The notes: generated by a model from the sequence alone, not told the origin. A DNA stretch of 64,000 bases from Nematostella vectensis (GCF_932526225.1 NC_064045.1:14564442-14628441), one strand, 5' to 3'. Counted from the stretch's first letter, positions 1 to 12,900 are shown. Made by a program: numbers and translations.

Positions 1-3000
1 ACGAGAAATACAAGACCCACGTGATAATCAGCAAAGACGGTTCCTCAGCATGGTTCAGTCCAGCCTCGTTCCGAAGCACATGTAAAATTGACGTGACGTA
101 TTTTCCGTTTGACGAGCAAACGTGTTACATGAAATTCGGCTCATGGACATACACTATAGCGGACGTCGACATACAGGCGTCCCCCGCGCCCGTGAAATCC
201 TCCAAATACCTCAAAAGCGCGGAGTGGGACCTTATGAGTGCGACCACCTCGCGCAAGTCTCAAATCTACGCGTGCTGCCCGGAGCCAATCTCTGACGTCA
301 CCATCGCCATGACGATACGCCGAAAGCCCTTGTTTTACGCGTTTAACTTGATCACGCCCTGTATGATCATGTTGACTATGATTCTACTTGGGTTCTTCTT
401 ACCGCCGGAGTCTGGGGAGAGAATTACGCTAAGCATCACGGTACTTCTAGCCATGGCAGTCTTTCTTCAGGTGATTTTTCGTGATATTTTTCTTGCGTAT
501 AAAGCGCCTTAGTAAGATGCATACAACTCGTACTACTAAGTAAGTTTACATCGCTTAATTGAATAATGTCTTGAATTGTGGTCCGCTTTAGACGTACAGA
601 AAGTATGTAGCAATGTTTTAAGATGTGATAATTTAAAGATAAATACAGCGGAACCCCGAAACCTAAAACCCTTAATAATTCGAAATCCTCACTACATCGA
701 TATCGGATAACCTGAACTCCTTACTAACTGCAAATCGGATAACTTAAATTTCCCGCTAACTTGAACTTTGATAACCTGAACTCCTCACTAACCCGAACCC
801 GGAAAACTTGAGTTCCTCGATAACTCGAAACCCAACTAACTCGAACTAGGATAATTATAAGTTATAGCATGGCATGAGGGGAATTTAGTGATCAAATGTG
901 CCGGCAACCGAGGGATAATTATTGGTTGAAGTCCCGTAGCCGCAGGTCATCCAGTCATCCCGAGGTAGAGACGTATGCGCAAATTACAACAAGGCAATAC
1001 ACCTGACAATAATGCGGCTTATTTACTTTATCAATTATACATTTTATCATCTTTTGCACTACTCGACAGCTCGTCGCAGAGACCCTCCCGCGCAACTCGG
1101 AGAGCATACCGCTACTTGGGAGATTTTACATCACCATCATGACCGAGATAGCCGTGTCTCTGATGGCCACGTGCTGGGTCTTGAACATTCACCACAGGAA
1201 TTCCGGTACCACGCTAGTTGTCGAGATGCCAAAATGGGTTGATGTAATCGTGCTAAGATGGCTCGCGGTAGTCCTGTGTGTTCGCCAACCGCCGTCCATT
1301 CCACATGACCTGGTAACTAGCGAGCAAGACAGAGAAAGGTGATTTGTCGTAATAACCTGTTTTCTTCGTGATTCTAAGTGATTTCTAAGTGATTGGTCGG
1401 TTTAGTTGTGCTAGTTTTTGTGTAAAAATACCAGGTCCTAGAAATAGTGTAGAAAAAATATCTGAAGAAAAAATCGGAGATGGTGGTGGTGAGGATGGGA
1501 TGGTTATGATGGTGATGACAATAAGGATAAGGATGATGATGATGATGATGATGATGATGGTGATGATGATGCTTTATGTTTTCTGAGAAAATGCTGCACC
1601 CACAGCCTGCGGATAAATTGTTGGTTAGAATACGTCAAAGTACTTATCCCAACTCGTTGTTCCTCAACAGTAAGTTTCTACACGAGTTTGACGAGCTGCC
1701 CGATATCGAAAACGCGTACACACCCCTCCCCTCCATGAATGGTAATTTGTCATCGCACAATCACGTCATGCATGACAGGCCACGTAATTCAGTAACCATG
1801 GCAACCAACGGCATTCCTGGCACGTGTAGGACGGTCACTTGTTTGCTGCAAAACAGAAGTCACGAGGATCACTACGAGAAGCGCTGTGTTCGCGATATCC
1901 GGGTGAGGTCTGGGTTCTTAGTCCTGATAATGCCATATCAATGTTGTTTTGGAAACTGTCGAGTGGTTTAAGCTTAGATTCCTTTGTCAATTGCTTATTA
2001 GGACATTTACATGCAATATTTAACCCTATTCAGACATGGGGGGGGGGCTCTTTAAGGAAAAATTGCTATAACTTCTGAACCATAGCAGCTAAGAGGCTAA
2101 AACGTGGTGAATTTTCCTTAAACCTCTCTGTGGACGTTTTGATGCCATTGACATGCCTAGGAGATGCTCCATGTTACCATGGCAACCGTTTTTTCACACA
2201 TATGTTTCCCCAAACTAAAAAGTAGTGAATTTTTACATATTTGGTCCTGTTTCTCAGGTTTAAATGCCTCTTTTGACTTTATAAGTTTGTTTAGGTGACA
2301 CTGACACTGAAGTTTCACAACAGCGCTCTAGAATTTTCTTACCTCGGATATTTAGGGAGGAGGGGTAGGTAAACTTTGCCCTCTCAAAGCTGTTGTTAAA
2401 AATGTCACTAGATTTACTATATGACACTTTAAAACCTAATATTAAGCATTTATCATTATTATGAGCAGTATCATAGGCAGTAATAATTCCAGATTTTTTT
2501 TTATTTTGCAAAAATCATAAGAATCCAAGATGGCGGACTCAAGATGGCGGAATTTCTTACAAAAATATTGATTAGACAATTACAGGTTTCCCATGCTCTC
2601 GCCCAAGGCTCTTTATAGACATTAAGAAAACTATATCCATTGATTGGTATGAATCATATCAATATTTGGATGACCATCGTACTCGCTAGGCCATTTTTTT
2701 GGGCTCGAGACATTTCGAGGTTCCGAGATAAATACGTGACCAAGCGATCAGGGTCCTTTATCGGAATTGTTCCAGGCGAGTCTTTTTGAGGGATATCACG
2801 ATTTATCACCGTGCTTTCTGAAGGTTCGTGGACAGGAAATCATCTCCATTCGTTTAAGATATGGAAGCACAGGTGGCCTTAGCGTTTTAACACACTGGCC
2901 TCTCACCGCTGCGGCCTGAGTTCGATTACAAGCTCTGAACCCGAGGACTTTTCTAGGTCCAGGTGATTGGTTCAGGTCTGGATTTGAGTCTGGTGCTGTA

Positions 3001-3564
3001 AGTGTTCTTTTGGGTGAGACACAAAACTGAGGCTTGAAACGCTTCACTCACAAGGTAAAGGGGACGTTAAGAAACTCGTTTGCTATTCGTAAGAGTAGGG
3101 AATCGCTCCCAGTTTCCCGGCCTAGCTATCTCTCTCTGGACCCAGAGGACAAGGTGCCACCACGTGGATGTGCCTCATGGGTACCCCATTTGCCAAACTG
3201 ACTGTTGTCGCTCCTTAGCCACACCAGTTTCAGTCTTCTTCAATAAAACGCCACAACTTCTCCCTTACTCGTGAAAGTGCTTATCTAGGCCAAGGTCACA
3301 CCACATGCACACTACCCGTTAGATCTATGTGCCAGATCATTACAAAACCACCCCTCCCCTCTGACTGATGTGCGTTTCTCTCCCCAGACCATCGCGGATC
3401 ACACCAGGATGCAATGGCAAATCGAGGATAATCAACTTCGTTGGAAACACGTTGCTATGGTGATGGACAGACTATTTTTTTGGATTTTTGTCCTGACCAT
3501 ATTCATCTCAACCATGATAATTTTCAAAGAAAAAATCAGACAATATTTGAATGAGAACATGTGA
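1..3564 (+). CDS. nAChR-1: Cys-loop acetylcholine receptor alpha-like subunit (3' part)
   Basis: Partial gene; the 5' exons lie before the window. Coding exons are 1-470 (codons start at base 3), 1070-1338, 1671-1902 and 3388-3564, all with GT-AG introns and consistent phase, giving 381 residues. The first exon encodes the Cys-loop (two Cys separated by 13 residues, [15 protein letters not shown]), FGSWTY (loop B), a vicinal Cys pair in YACCPEP (loop C, the mark of an alpha-type, agonist-binding subunit), TM1 and TM2 ([19 protein letters not shown], with the Glu typical of cation-selective pores). The second exon gives TM3, the third a variable cytoplasmic loop, and the last TM4 (MDRLFFWIFVLTIF) and stop. 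By family this is a plasma-membrane, pentameric ligand-gated cation channel subunit. The ligand is not proven: cnidarian members of this family can differ. A polyadenylation signal AATAAA follows at 3600. Compared with nAChR-2, it has an intron right after TM2 and lacks two others. Confidence 0.9.
655..850. repeat. Degenerate ~20-bp repeats in nAChR-1 intron 1
   Basis: Decayed repeats of the type GATAACCTGAACTCCTCACTA fill part of the intron between the TM2 and TM3 exons. Copies are poorly conserved. The intron does not exist at this position in nAChR-2. Confidence 0.5.
1480..1572. repeat. GAT/ATG trinucleotide microsatellite
   Basis: An imperfect run of GGT/GAT followed by about 13 ATG triplets lies in intron 2 of nAChR-1. 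It creates an open frame of Met residues that is not coding. Confidence 0.8.
2868..3260 (+). mobile_element. tRNA-derived SINE in nAChR-1 intron 3
   Basis: The left end resembles a tRNA gene: an A-box-like GTGGCCTTAGCG at about 2873 and a B-box-like GAGTTCGATTAC at about 2918, spaced as in RNA polymerase III promoters. A unique tail with no open frame follows. The 3' limit is uncertain. Family knowledge: such SINEs depend on a LINE reverse transcriptase to move. Confidence 0.55.
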
Positions 3565-3599
3565 CGTCGTAAAATAACTATTTTTTTCGAGCAAAATAC

Positions 3600-3605
3600 A
3601 ATAAA
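3600..3605 (+). promoter_or_regulatory. Polyadenylation signal of nAChR-1
   Basis: A canonical AATAAA lies 36 bases after the TGA stop of nAChR-1, implying a very short 3' UTR. The minisatellite that begins about 100 bases later would be outside the transcript. Confidence 0.55.
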
Positions 3606-3699
3606 CGTTTTAACAAAAAATAATGCCACATGCCACCTTTAATGTTCTATTCGTTGTCGCTTTTTTTCCTTTGCCATTGTTGATAGTGTGTGTCTATTC

Positions 3700-4230
3700 C
3701 AATTGTTGTTGCTGTCTTTGTTGCTGTTACTTGAATGTTATTATTGTTGTTACTGTCTTTTGTTGCTGTTACTTGAATGTTATTATTGTTGTTACTGTCT
3801 TTTGTTGCTGTTACTTGAATGTTATTATTGTTGTTACTGTCTTTTGTTGCTGTTATTTGAATGTTATTATTGTTGTTACTGTCTTTGCTGTTGTTACTTG
3901 AATGTTATTATTGTTGTTACTGTCTTTGCTGTTGTTACTTGAATGTTATTATTGTTGTTACTGTCTTTGTTGCTGTTACTTGAATGTTATTATTGTTGTT
4001 ACTGTCTTTGCTGTTGTTACTTGAATGTTATTATTGTTGTTACTGTCTTTGCTGTTGTTACTTGAATGTTATTATTGTTGTTACTGTCTTTGCTGTTGTT
4101 ACTTGAATGTTATTATTGTTGTTACTGTCTTTGCTGTTGTTACTTGAATGTTATTATTGTTGTTACTGTCTTTGTTGTTGTTACTTGAATGTTATTATTG
4201 TTGTTACTGTCTTGTTACTGTGTTGTTGTT
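3700..4230. repeat. 41-42-bp minisatellite downstream of nAChR-1
   Basis: About a dozen tandem copies of a T-rich unit containing TACTTGAATGTTATTATTG are present. Units switch between GTCTTTTGTTGCTG and GTCTTTGCTGTTG variants, so the array can be split into two subfamilies. The long Cys/Leu open frames across it are artefacts. Confidence 0.9.
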
Positions 4231-4349
4231 GTTGCGTCTTTGTAACACGTGCTTCTCGTATCCTATTGTCCGGTCTCAGGAGTATTCCTACTCTCCTACG
4301 GAGGGAGGTTTCTCTAAAGACTGTTACAAATTGTGCTAATTGGATGCGA

Positions 4350-4437
4350 TATCCATCCATCCATCCATCCACCCACCCACTAATCCTTCCATCCATCCAC
4401 CCACCCACCCACCCACCCATCCATCCATCCATCCATA
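4350..4437. repeat. CCAT/CCAC tetranucleotide microsatellite
   Basis: An interrupted (ATCC)n/(ACCC)n run sits in intergenic DNA after the minisatellite. From 4438 to 4980 I see nothing further that I can assign. Confidence 0.85.
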
Positions 4438-4982
4438 CTTTTTTACGAAAAGCCCCCCTGCCGGGGAAATTATTACTCGCCAGGAGAGTGGTTTTTATAA
4501 CAGTAAAAACTAATAAAACATAAATAGAGAAGACATGCGCAAACCGTTCTCCGTCTAGAGTTTATTAAACCTAGAGGTCATCACACAATACCTCAACCAC
4601 GTGTCAGACAGTCTACTTTAACAGGGCACCCAATGCTGTCAAACGCGTCCCTCTGACTCGTGTTGCTGTTACAGATTATCATTCTGCCGACTTGAGCGTC
4701 CCGGCTGAGCTAGATAGTGGACACGTGACCGACCTCGCATGACGTAATCGCACTGAAAGTTTTAAGCTTTTTACCTCGGGTCGTTTTGTCCATGACCTAT
4801 CTAAATCTACCACACCATCTCCAGTCTGACACATGCCACTGAATGTCCCTACTCACGACTCCAATTGATGTACAATATCTCTTATCTACCACTTTCGTTT
4901 GTATTGCGATGTTCTCTCCCTCACTCGTCAACAGATTTGTTCTGTGATTTTCAAAGTGTACACTCCAGTCATGTTCTAGTTT

Positions 4983-6326
4983 TCAGCGTGGCCGCACCAA
5001 CCAACTGAAAGGACTCCCCCTGACGTGTTCCTCGTCAACCATAACAGACAGCACACATTCACCTTCACTATCAGGTTGATATTCAGTGATATAAACTCCA
5101 TTCCCGGTGCCGGCTACCTGCAACCTTGAGACAGCCATTGCCTGAGGAGTTGCCTTGTGTATGGCGACTTTAACGTCTACAGGTCTACGGGTTATTCGCA
5201 TGTCTCCCCTTGATTATTCTTGATGGCGATGTAGAACTTGTTGGGCTGACCGGCACGTGGAGTAAATAATTCCAGGCTCCGCACCTATTCCAATGGTAAC
5301 GACGCATTTTACGGAGTCCGTGACAGGCGCGTACCCAGGATTGGCCGAGGGGGGGGTGCGCAGTCATAGGTATCATATGAAAAAAGCACAGTATTTGAAG
5401 ATTCCTTAATAAGAAATTACCAACCCCTTCGTACGCGCCTGCGGGATATCAAGTGTGACAGACACATTTTTATCCATCGATTGAAAGAACTCATGCTGAC
5501 TACTATCAAATTTAGTCTTCCTGCGTTACACGGGCCAAATTCTGTTGGTGTTTTCGCTATCTCATCAAGACGAGATGTTAAATCCCCCTTCATGGATAAC
5601 AAATCAATGTCGCTGCCCTCAGCGGTACGATTTGCAAAGTCCACGCAGATGCGACCACATGTAAGAGCGAGCGAGAGGTGTTCCTGCTGAGCAGCCAACT
5701 GCGTGCTTTTGGTTTGGTAAATAGTCTCAACCTCAGCTTGAAGGTTTTGGCGCATCCTTCCAGCACGTTCTTTTGTTGTTCCTCTACGAATCGATTAATC
5801 TCAGCAGTGGTCGACTCTTTTGTGGTTTTCAGCTGATCTTGTTGCTTTACGATACACGTCTGTTTGTCATCTAAACGTTCCAGTTTTCCATTCACTATTT
5901 CAAATTTTCCAGCGTCTGTCTCTCTATCAACAATTGTGTTCGAGTATACATAATCATGCTTTGAGTGGTCGATGATAATGCATTCTCGGCAAGTCACCTC
6001 ATCTCAAGCCTCACAATACGGCTTTAGAATTTCACTATGCTGTTGACACAAGGGAGAGTTGTGAAAATGAAGCCTTTTATTCCTCATCTCCACGAGAGTT
6101 GCTAGTCAGTGATCTCTTGTAGCTCATGATCCCTTGTGATATTTCATACAAGACTGGCACATCCACTCAACGCACCGATACGTTTCCCCTCCTGGCACAC
6201 TTCACAGACATCCTGATTGTTACTTCTCTCAAGGAGGCTCATCCGCGGCAGGAGGTCAATCACATTTTTCACCATAAAGTTATTTTTTTAGAGCGTCTAC
6301 ACCCTCCGCAGTCAGCTAAAATGACA
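4983..6326 (-). pseudogene. TRIM-like (B-box, coiled coil, filamin) pseudogene
   Basis: Read on the - strand, this keeps the domain order of TRIM2/3/71-type proteins: a B-box1-like stretch (DVCEVCQEG then MCQSCMKYH), a B-box2 (LCQQHSEILKPYCEA-stop-DEVTCRECIIIDHSKHDY), a coiled coil ending near 5520, and a filamin/Ig repeat (5201-4983, ending GSPFSWLVRPR). No RING domain precedes it and no NHL repeats follow. It is dead: an in-frame TGA replaces the expected zinc-binding Cys of the second B-box (about 6000), a TGA interrupts B-box1, an extra A in the A-run near 6287 shifts the frame, and there are frameshifts near 5757 and near 5205. A MITE is inserted between coiled coil and filamin parts. 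Uninterrupted TRIM genes in cnidarians form large families, so a dead copy is unsurprising. Confidence 0.8.
5324..5441. mobile_element. MITE inserted in the TRIM pseudogene
   Basis: This 118-bp element is bounded by inverted ends, CAGGCGCGTACCCAGGATTG on the left and the reverse complement of CAACCCCTTCGTACGCGCCTG on the right. No clear target duplication is visible. Related ends occur at 21354 and 54605-54775. Confidence 0.55.
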
Positions 6327-6365
6327 ATAAATAAATGAACTACTCGCAACTCCTCGACCATTGCG

Positions 6366-6885
6366 TCTGATCAGGTGCAATTGAGTGCATTAAAGATTTA
6401 GATTTGGCGGTTCTACGTCTTTGCAATAGGAAAGTCATAGCCTGCGCTTCCGTGAATCTCAGCGAAGCGTTTAACCGCGAAAAAAACAAAATTTTCTAGC
6501 GACCAAAATTTCTGCTAAAACCCACGTACGTTAAAATTCGACTTCCAAACGCATTCGTTTCATCGGCATATCCAAAAACGGATATGCGTTCCCGGGAGAA
6601 TTGCTCGGGATCCAAGGCATTTTGGCGTGCACTCTTAGTCACCAGTTTACTTCCGGTCGATTACGTAACGATCTCCAATGATTTTCGACGGAAAACGTGA
6701 GAAATAGTTCAACATTTGAAAGCAGTGCGTCTATTTATTGGAAGTTTTTAAAGGGGATGTGATTAATAATTTAGAGCAGATATGGCCTATTAAATAGCAC
6801 GGAGTCTAATAGAGGTTTCCGTCGGACCTCCGGAAATAAACTGACAATGCGGTTTTAACTGCCGAATCCAGACACTGATTTATGA
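6366..6885 (+). repeat. Dispersed repeat copy 1 (pairs with 8765-9325)
   Basis: This block is collinear with 8765-9325 on the same strand, sharing GGTGCAATTGAGTGCATTA at the left and TAACTGCCGAATCCAGACAC at the right. Its right half (6639-6859) is the MITE described at 9452. The left half is a separate sequence with no recognised coding capacity. Confidence 0.75.
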
Positions 6886-8764
6886 ATTAGAGGATGAAGA
6901 TATTACTTTATTTCTATGAAAACTCATAGAAATCCTTCACTGACGCGGGTGAAGCCTGTGTTTAACATGTTTTCCTACTTCACGAAGTAACCCTGTGCAA
7001 AATATAAAGTATTTGTATAATTGGACGACTCAGGGAAAACATTTTATTGATGGCTGCAATGAGAACAATGAGATTAAATTAAATTTAAACTCGTGGAATG
7101 ACGGACAGTTTGGGGATCCTTGTGTGCCCGCGCTGCACCGTGGGTAAATTATTAAGATTCTTAGAAGAACATTAACAAAAATACTACAGCTTTTCAACAC
7201 TGTACAATTGTTTCTTCTTGTTAATTTATTTGGTATATATGAAGCACTGCGGGTACATATTCTTTTGGCATGACCCCTCCCCCCAAGGTGAAAGCTGGTC
7301 CACCTCGGTACCACAGCAAGAGATCCAAAACAGTTACTCTACTTGGTTTCTATCACGCTGTAGGTCTTTATTATTATTATTATTATAACTATATTACTTC
7401 GAGCCAATCAGAATCGACATGAGCCTATATCACTTTTGGGGTTTTATGGGTAATGTGAACGAGTCGTGGTTTTGAATAAGTTCTAGGGGAATCATGGATT
7501 CCTGCTTTTATTTTCAACTATTCTTTCTCATACAAAAACTGAATATCCCAAAAATTGCTATGTAAATTAGTGGTATTCTTTGGTATGGTTTTATTTTGTC
7601 TCGAGTTTAACTCATGCAATAGGTTACCGACTCAATGATATGAATTAATAAATTTGTTTATGTTTTCGCGAGTCATGCTTTCCGTGTTAGAGTCGCTTGT
7701 AGCAAATTTTGGTCTTCTCTCTTGAGGAATTTATGGATGTGTATTTTAGACACGCTCTCCACGCTGATGCTAAGGCATTTACAAGTTAAAGAAAGAAATT
7801 AAAATTAACCACCAGACAGGGTTTACAAGATCAGAGGTGATCTCTAGCTGTCAAGGTACGAATTAGAGTACACACTGCCGTTTAATCATTTTAGAGTGGA
7901 TAAAGTGTATGTATGTCTAGCCCTGTTGGAACTCAAAATATTTTTAATCTGGCTCTTCATTAAGTCTCAAATCTGTGAACAATGAAAAGAAACAAGGATG
8001 CTTTTGTTTCAGAAAGGTCGGTTTTCAGCGAAATTGTAAATATTTAACACACATAGAATGAATAATCCAAGCCCCCGTTAGATAGACAAATTCTCCAAAT
8101 GCAGAATTACTATTCACTAAATATTCCGTTATTTTTATCTGCTATTTTTTATTCAAACAACCGAAAAAATTTCGCTTAAAGTTCTCGGTATGTGGTATTC
8201 TTTGGCAAGAAACAATCTTTAACACAAGAATGAAAATCACGAGACTGGGCCTTTTCCATCATTTCTGGAACAAGTCGAGTTTGTTTTTCACATTCGGATT
8301 CCTATATTTTCTTAAAACGCTAAAGACAATTCGAATTACCAATTGCAAGAGTGAAACAGAGGGATAGAGATGATATATTGATATATTACAACTCGTTTGA
8401 GACCAGGCCAATTTTCTGAAAGCGTCCTGCCACAGGTAGCCCATATCGTACAGGTAAATGTGGCGATTTTTGAGTAGAAAAATACATTTTCGCGATGTAT
8501 GAGAACTCCCTGCTCATTCAATAATTGGTCTTTTGGCCTTTTTAAAGACCAAGACCCCGAAACATGAAACACACTTTTCTTCATACGATCCCTAAAGCTA
8601 CGAACAAACAAGCAATCAACAAGTATGAACCAGCTTATAGGGTGTATCTGCATGGAGACGGCTAGGAAGGGGGAGGGGTGTAAAAAAAACGGCCGACCTA
8701 ACCCATCAAGGCTGGATCAAGATGCAAATCATGGTACTAACACTGATTTCGCAATTTAACTTGT
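6886..8764. other. Intergenic DNA, no gene recognised
   Basis: This is AT-rich sequence with a short TTA microsatellite at 7367-7385. Open frames of 60-105 codons occur on both strands but show no recognisable domain, splice context or composition that sets them apart. Confidence 0.6.
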
Positions 8765-9325
8765 TCTTGATTAGGTGCAATTGAGTGCATTATTCTCTAT
8801 TTTCACCTGCTAAAGATCTAAATTTGGTGGTTCTACTTTCTTTCCGTGATATGGGCTATCTGCGCTTCCGTCAGTCTCAGCGAAGCGTTTAACCGCAAAA
8901 AAAATAAATAAATTCTTGCGCTCAAAATTTCTGCTAATTAAACCCACGTACGTTAAAAATGTGACTTTCAAACGCATTCGTTTTATCGGCATATCCAAAC
9001 AAGGATACACCAATTTCAATAAAGGTTGTCAGTGCAAATACTCTAAGTCACTTTTAAGTGTCACTTGTTTACTTCCGGTCGATTACGTAACAATCTCCAA
9101 TGGTTTTCAACGGAAAACGTGAGAAATATTTCAACATTTGAAAGCAGTTCGTCTATTTATTGGAAGCTTTTTGGGGGGTTGTGATTGATAATTTAGAGCG
9201 GATGGCCTGTTAAATAGCAGGATTCTAATAGATTCTTTTGTCTTTTAACGGTTGAGGTTTCCGTCGGACCTCCGGAAGTAAACCGACAATGCGGTTTTAA
9301 CTGCCGAATCCAGACACTGATGAAA
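8765..9325 (+). repeat. Dispersed repeat copy 2 (pairs with 6366-6885)
   Basis: This is the second copy of the 6366-6885 block, with small indels and substitutions throughout. It carries the same MITE at 9061-9301. Short open frames across it are not conserved between the copies, so I do not call them genes. Confidence 0.75.
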
Positions 9326-9451
9326 AAAGGAGGTAAAGGAGCAAATAAGCACGAGAAAAAATTTCATAAAATTTGGTTAAGGATAGCCACCCTAGGAAAT
9401 ACCCCTAGATCCGCCCTTACCCTTTAATAACGCGCTTAAAAGACTCTCCGT

Positions 9452-9697
9452 GTTAAAGCCGCATTGTCACCAGTTTACTTCCGGAGGTCCGACGGGAACC
9501 TCAACCGTTAAAAGACAAAAGAATCTATTAGAATCCGAGATATTTAACAGGCCATCCGCTCTAAATTATCAATAACCAATTACCAATAAACACACTGCTT
9601 TCAAAATTTTGAAATATTTTTCGCGTTTTCCGTTAAAAATCATCGGATATTGTTAGGTAATCGACCGGAAGTAAACTGGTGACAATGCGGCTTTAAC
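9452..9697. mobile_element. MITE with ~33-bp near-perfect inverted ends
   Basis: Both ends carry the same inverted sequence, beginning GTTAAAGCCGCATTGTCACC and continuing to CTTCCGG. The body is the reverse complement of the MITE portions at 6639-6859 and 9061-9301. TTAA lies at both tips (9453 and 9693), possibly the duplicated target, but it may instead be part of the ends. There is no coding capacity. Confidence 0.75.
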
Positions 9698-9959
9698 CAT
9701 CTGTGACACTGAATAGGGTAATCTTCAGTCTATGACAACCCATCTCATCCCAATCTAGAAGACTACACCTAAAAAAAATAGCGGGGGGAATAGCAACCTT
9801 TTGGCACCACTGGTGTGCACCGCTAGCTAGAGTCCACACCAAGGGTGGCTTTGCCCAATGGAGGAAAAAATGTGAAATTCTGACGAATGCAGGCCCCGGA
9901 AGACATCTTTGGTTCACAAAGAGTTGTCGATTTGAATACACGATACCGCTGACCAGGCC

Positions 9960-12900
9960 ATGAAATTAGGGGGGTGGTACATGCTTTTTTATACTGTATC
10001 ATTTGACATTATTCATCATTATTTGGTGCGATTTTCCCGATTTCCGATTGACCGCGAACTCAAGCGTCCACGTGACCAAGGCTTGCCGTCGCGTTTGCCG
10101 TTCGGAGTTTACGTTTAGTACGGCTGGGGACCCCTTCTAGAGGTAAGTCATTCACGGCAAGGTTTTTCGTATTCTTCAACACCGAAATCCCACGTTTAAC
10201 ACTAAAAGCTAGCTTATACTTTGTTTAACTATCAACTGATATTTGTTATACAATTGAAAATAAAGTGGTCGGCATGAATGAAAACATAACCTGGCGCAAA
10301 AATTGCACTGGTATGACAACCTCGAATCCTAATTCCAAAAATGGGCATATGTCTAATGTAAAACCGCAAACCACGGCCCGCGGTTTGCCGTTCGCGGTAA
10401 ACTGATCAATCCTCGATCTTAAGGTCTCTCTGAAAAGTCTGTTTTTTAACGTGCACACATCTATGAATTTCTAAAGTCATTTATGTTGTCTTAAGCACAA
10501 AGAAAATTACACGTGCATGTCGATTACATCACTGCCATGTCACTCTTACGGCTCCCAAGAGACCTAGGGCGCCCGAATAGACCTCAATTTTTTCACAATA
10601 CGTCATAGCGAGCTGTGTGTGGCGTAACCGTATAAGACTTCGGTCTTAAGGGCTAGGAACCTGGTTATTGCCTCCCTATTAATGCGCGGGTGCCTCGGTA
10701 CCTGTGTGTTACACAGTTCGCTAGATAGCGGTGTTGGGGCCGAAATCTCCAGCCTAGCCGTAAAGCTTTAGCTGCCATACGATGATTCAGCGCACGTCTG
10801 GATGTATGGTCATTTTTTTTTAATTGAGCCGATTTTTGGCTACAGTTCGATTCTCGATCTAGGTTTTTTTTAATGTTATTTGAAACTGTTTTCGATTTAA
10901 GTCGATTTTACTGGGCTATTTTTTTTTTTGCATAACCATGTTCTTAACGACAAAACACGCTACTCCTCTAAAAGTTGAACTAGAGCTTTGAAAAGCCGAG
11001 AGTTTAAGCAAGCCTAATTTTGCCGCGCAAAGGGGCCCGGGGAATCTATTTTAAAATATACTAATAATGTTTCAGGTTTTTGGAAGTTTGACAAGAAGCA
11101 AGATCAATACAGTGCGATAATCACATTCCACATATAGAAGTATCATAATCTAAATATGAATCACGCGCTGCCCACTTTGTGATTATGCGAGCAACTGTCG
11201 TCACTACAAAACGTTATGAATAATGTATGCGAGCGATGAACATTTCGTTAGACGCCGAGAAGTCTGTTTAAACCCTTTTAAAGTTATTTTTCGCCAGATT
11301 AATTCAAATTGACGGGAAGTCATTAATAACCTTTTTCTGTTGCCTCTTATTTTATTTTTAGTCTTAACTCTTGTTATCGAATAAAAAATATTCCGATATT
11401 GTCTATATGAATGGAACATCTCTCGTCTAGGATCTTCAAGTGGTTTCATGTGAGGTGACCGTTTGTGTGATTCGTTGAGGGAATGGTCGTGAAATAAGAC
11501 TGACACAATTAGCAAAGACACTGATTTTAGTTACTTTCGATACGAAATGCTCAGCCCAACTCTAAGAAGCATTTAGATATGAACAACGTGGCTATTCAGG
11601 TTTTAATTTCTTTTTTTTAAAGAGATTTTATTTTCTTAACTACAGCATAACTATGAGCAAGAAAAACATTTCCTGACAGCAGCTAACTGAAAAATATTTC
11701 AGTAAATTAGACGTTTATCTGATTCGAAAGGTTCGAAACAACAGCAAAGTAAAAAGTTCCTATTGAATTTCCTGGTTTCATTTAGTTCTATTGCCGGAGC
11801 AATAAATGTTTTGATGATACTTTTTTTGTTTTTACTATTTTTAACATCTCTCTTCCCGAAGCCTTTCCCAAGGGAAAAAGATAGTTAAATTATTGAGTTG
11901 TGGACGAAGCCATTCCGCCCCAATGATTAATTGCAGAAAAAGACGAGTATGTTTAGTTACCTCCCGGAACACTTGCCGGTGTGAGCATTCTTCGGCCTCC
12001 CACGGTAATAGAAATACACCAGCTCGTTAAAATTTCATTAGTGCAGTGGCGACATTGTAACTCCTCTATTCCTAGCTACTTCTCTGTTCGTCAAAAAACC
12101 TATAGTTGTCCAAAGTCTGTCGCTGACATTTGTCCAGATACTCGCAATAAAATTCGCACTGTGCCCTGTCTCCATCGCCAAGCCAACAAACCAGAATTAA
12201 CTTCCTACTTTTGTCTTAATTGCATCCTTTGCCTCGTCACAGCGTTTCTATCGATTAAAAAACCACATAATAAAAATATACGAACTGTCAGTATCGAAAT
12301 AATTGGTATAAAGATTGCTCGGTGATAGCTTTATCTTTCGGCACCGTGGTTTTTATATCAAAAAGGCCAGACAGTAGGGACCTTTCCTTGGATTCCATAT
12401 CATTGTGCGAAGGAAAGACATCTCCTGACGGTAAGGCACGACTCTAGGTGAGCCTCTTATTCGTGTTGATTTTTCGCGCTGATGTGTTATGGCGCCAGGT
12501 CCGGGTGTCTTTCGCGTGTGTTTACGCGGTTTACGTCCCTGTTAACGCCAGATGTTTTGTGACTCTTGAAACTAACCGTAAGCGATCTGTGCTGAGAAAA
12601 TCCTCTCTTTTCTACTCGAGCAAGCTCTCATTGCCACCACCGTACCAGCTCCTTTTTTTAGCTTTATTGCAATCGGTATCAATTATTAACTGGTCAAATT
12701 CGCAGTAATAAAATACTGAATGGGAATGATTTGTAAAAGTATAGTTTCTTTTTATTCAAATGCATCTCAATGGTATAAATTTAGAAGAATTAGTCTGCCC
12801 TGGGGCTAATACAGCAAATTTTGAAGAAAATTCATTTATGAATTAATAAGTGAAGCCCGTACAGTAAGCGCGAGCTCGCGAAAAGGGAAACCATGACTCG

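Noticed and set aside
11204-12708. Open frames at 11204-11521 (-), 11981-12325 (+), 12448-12708 (+)
   Set aside because: No recognisable domain, no splice context and no codon pattern beyond chance for AT-rich DNA.
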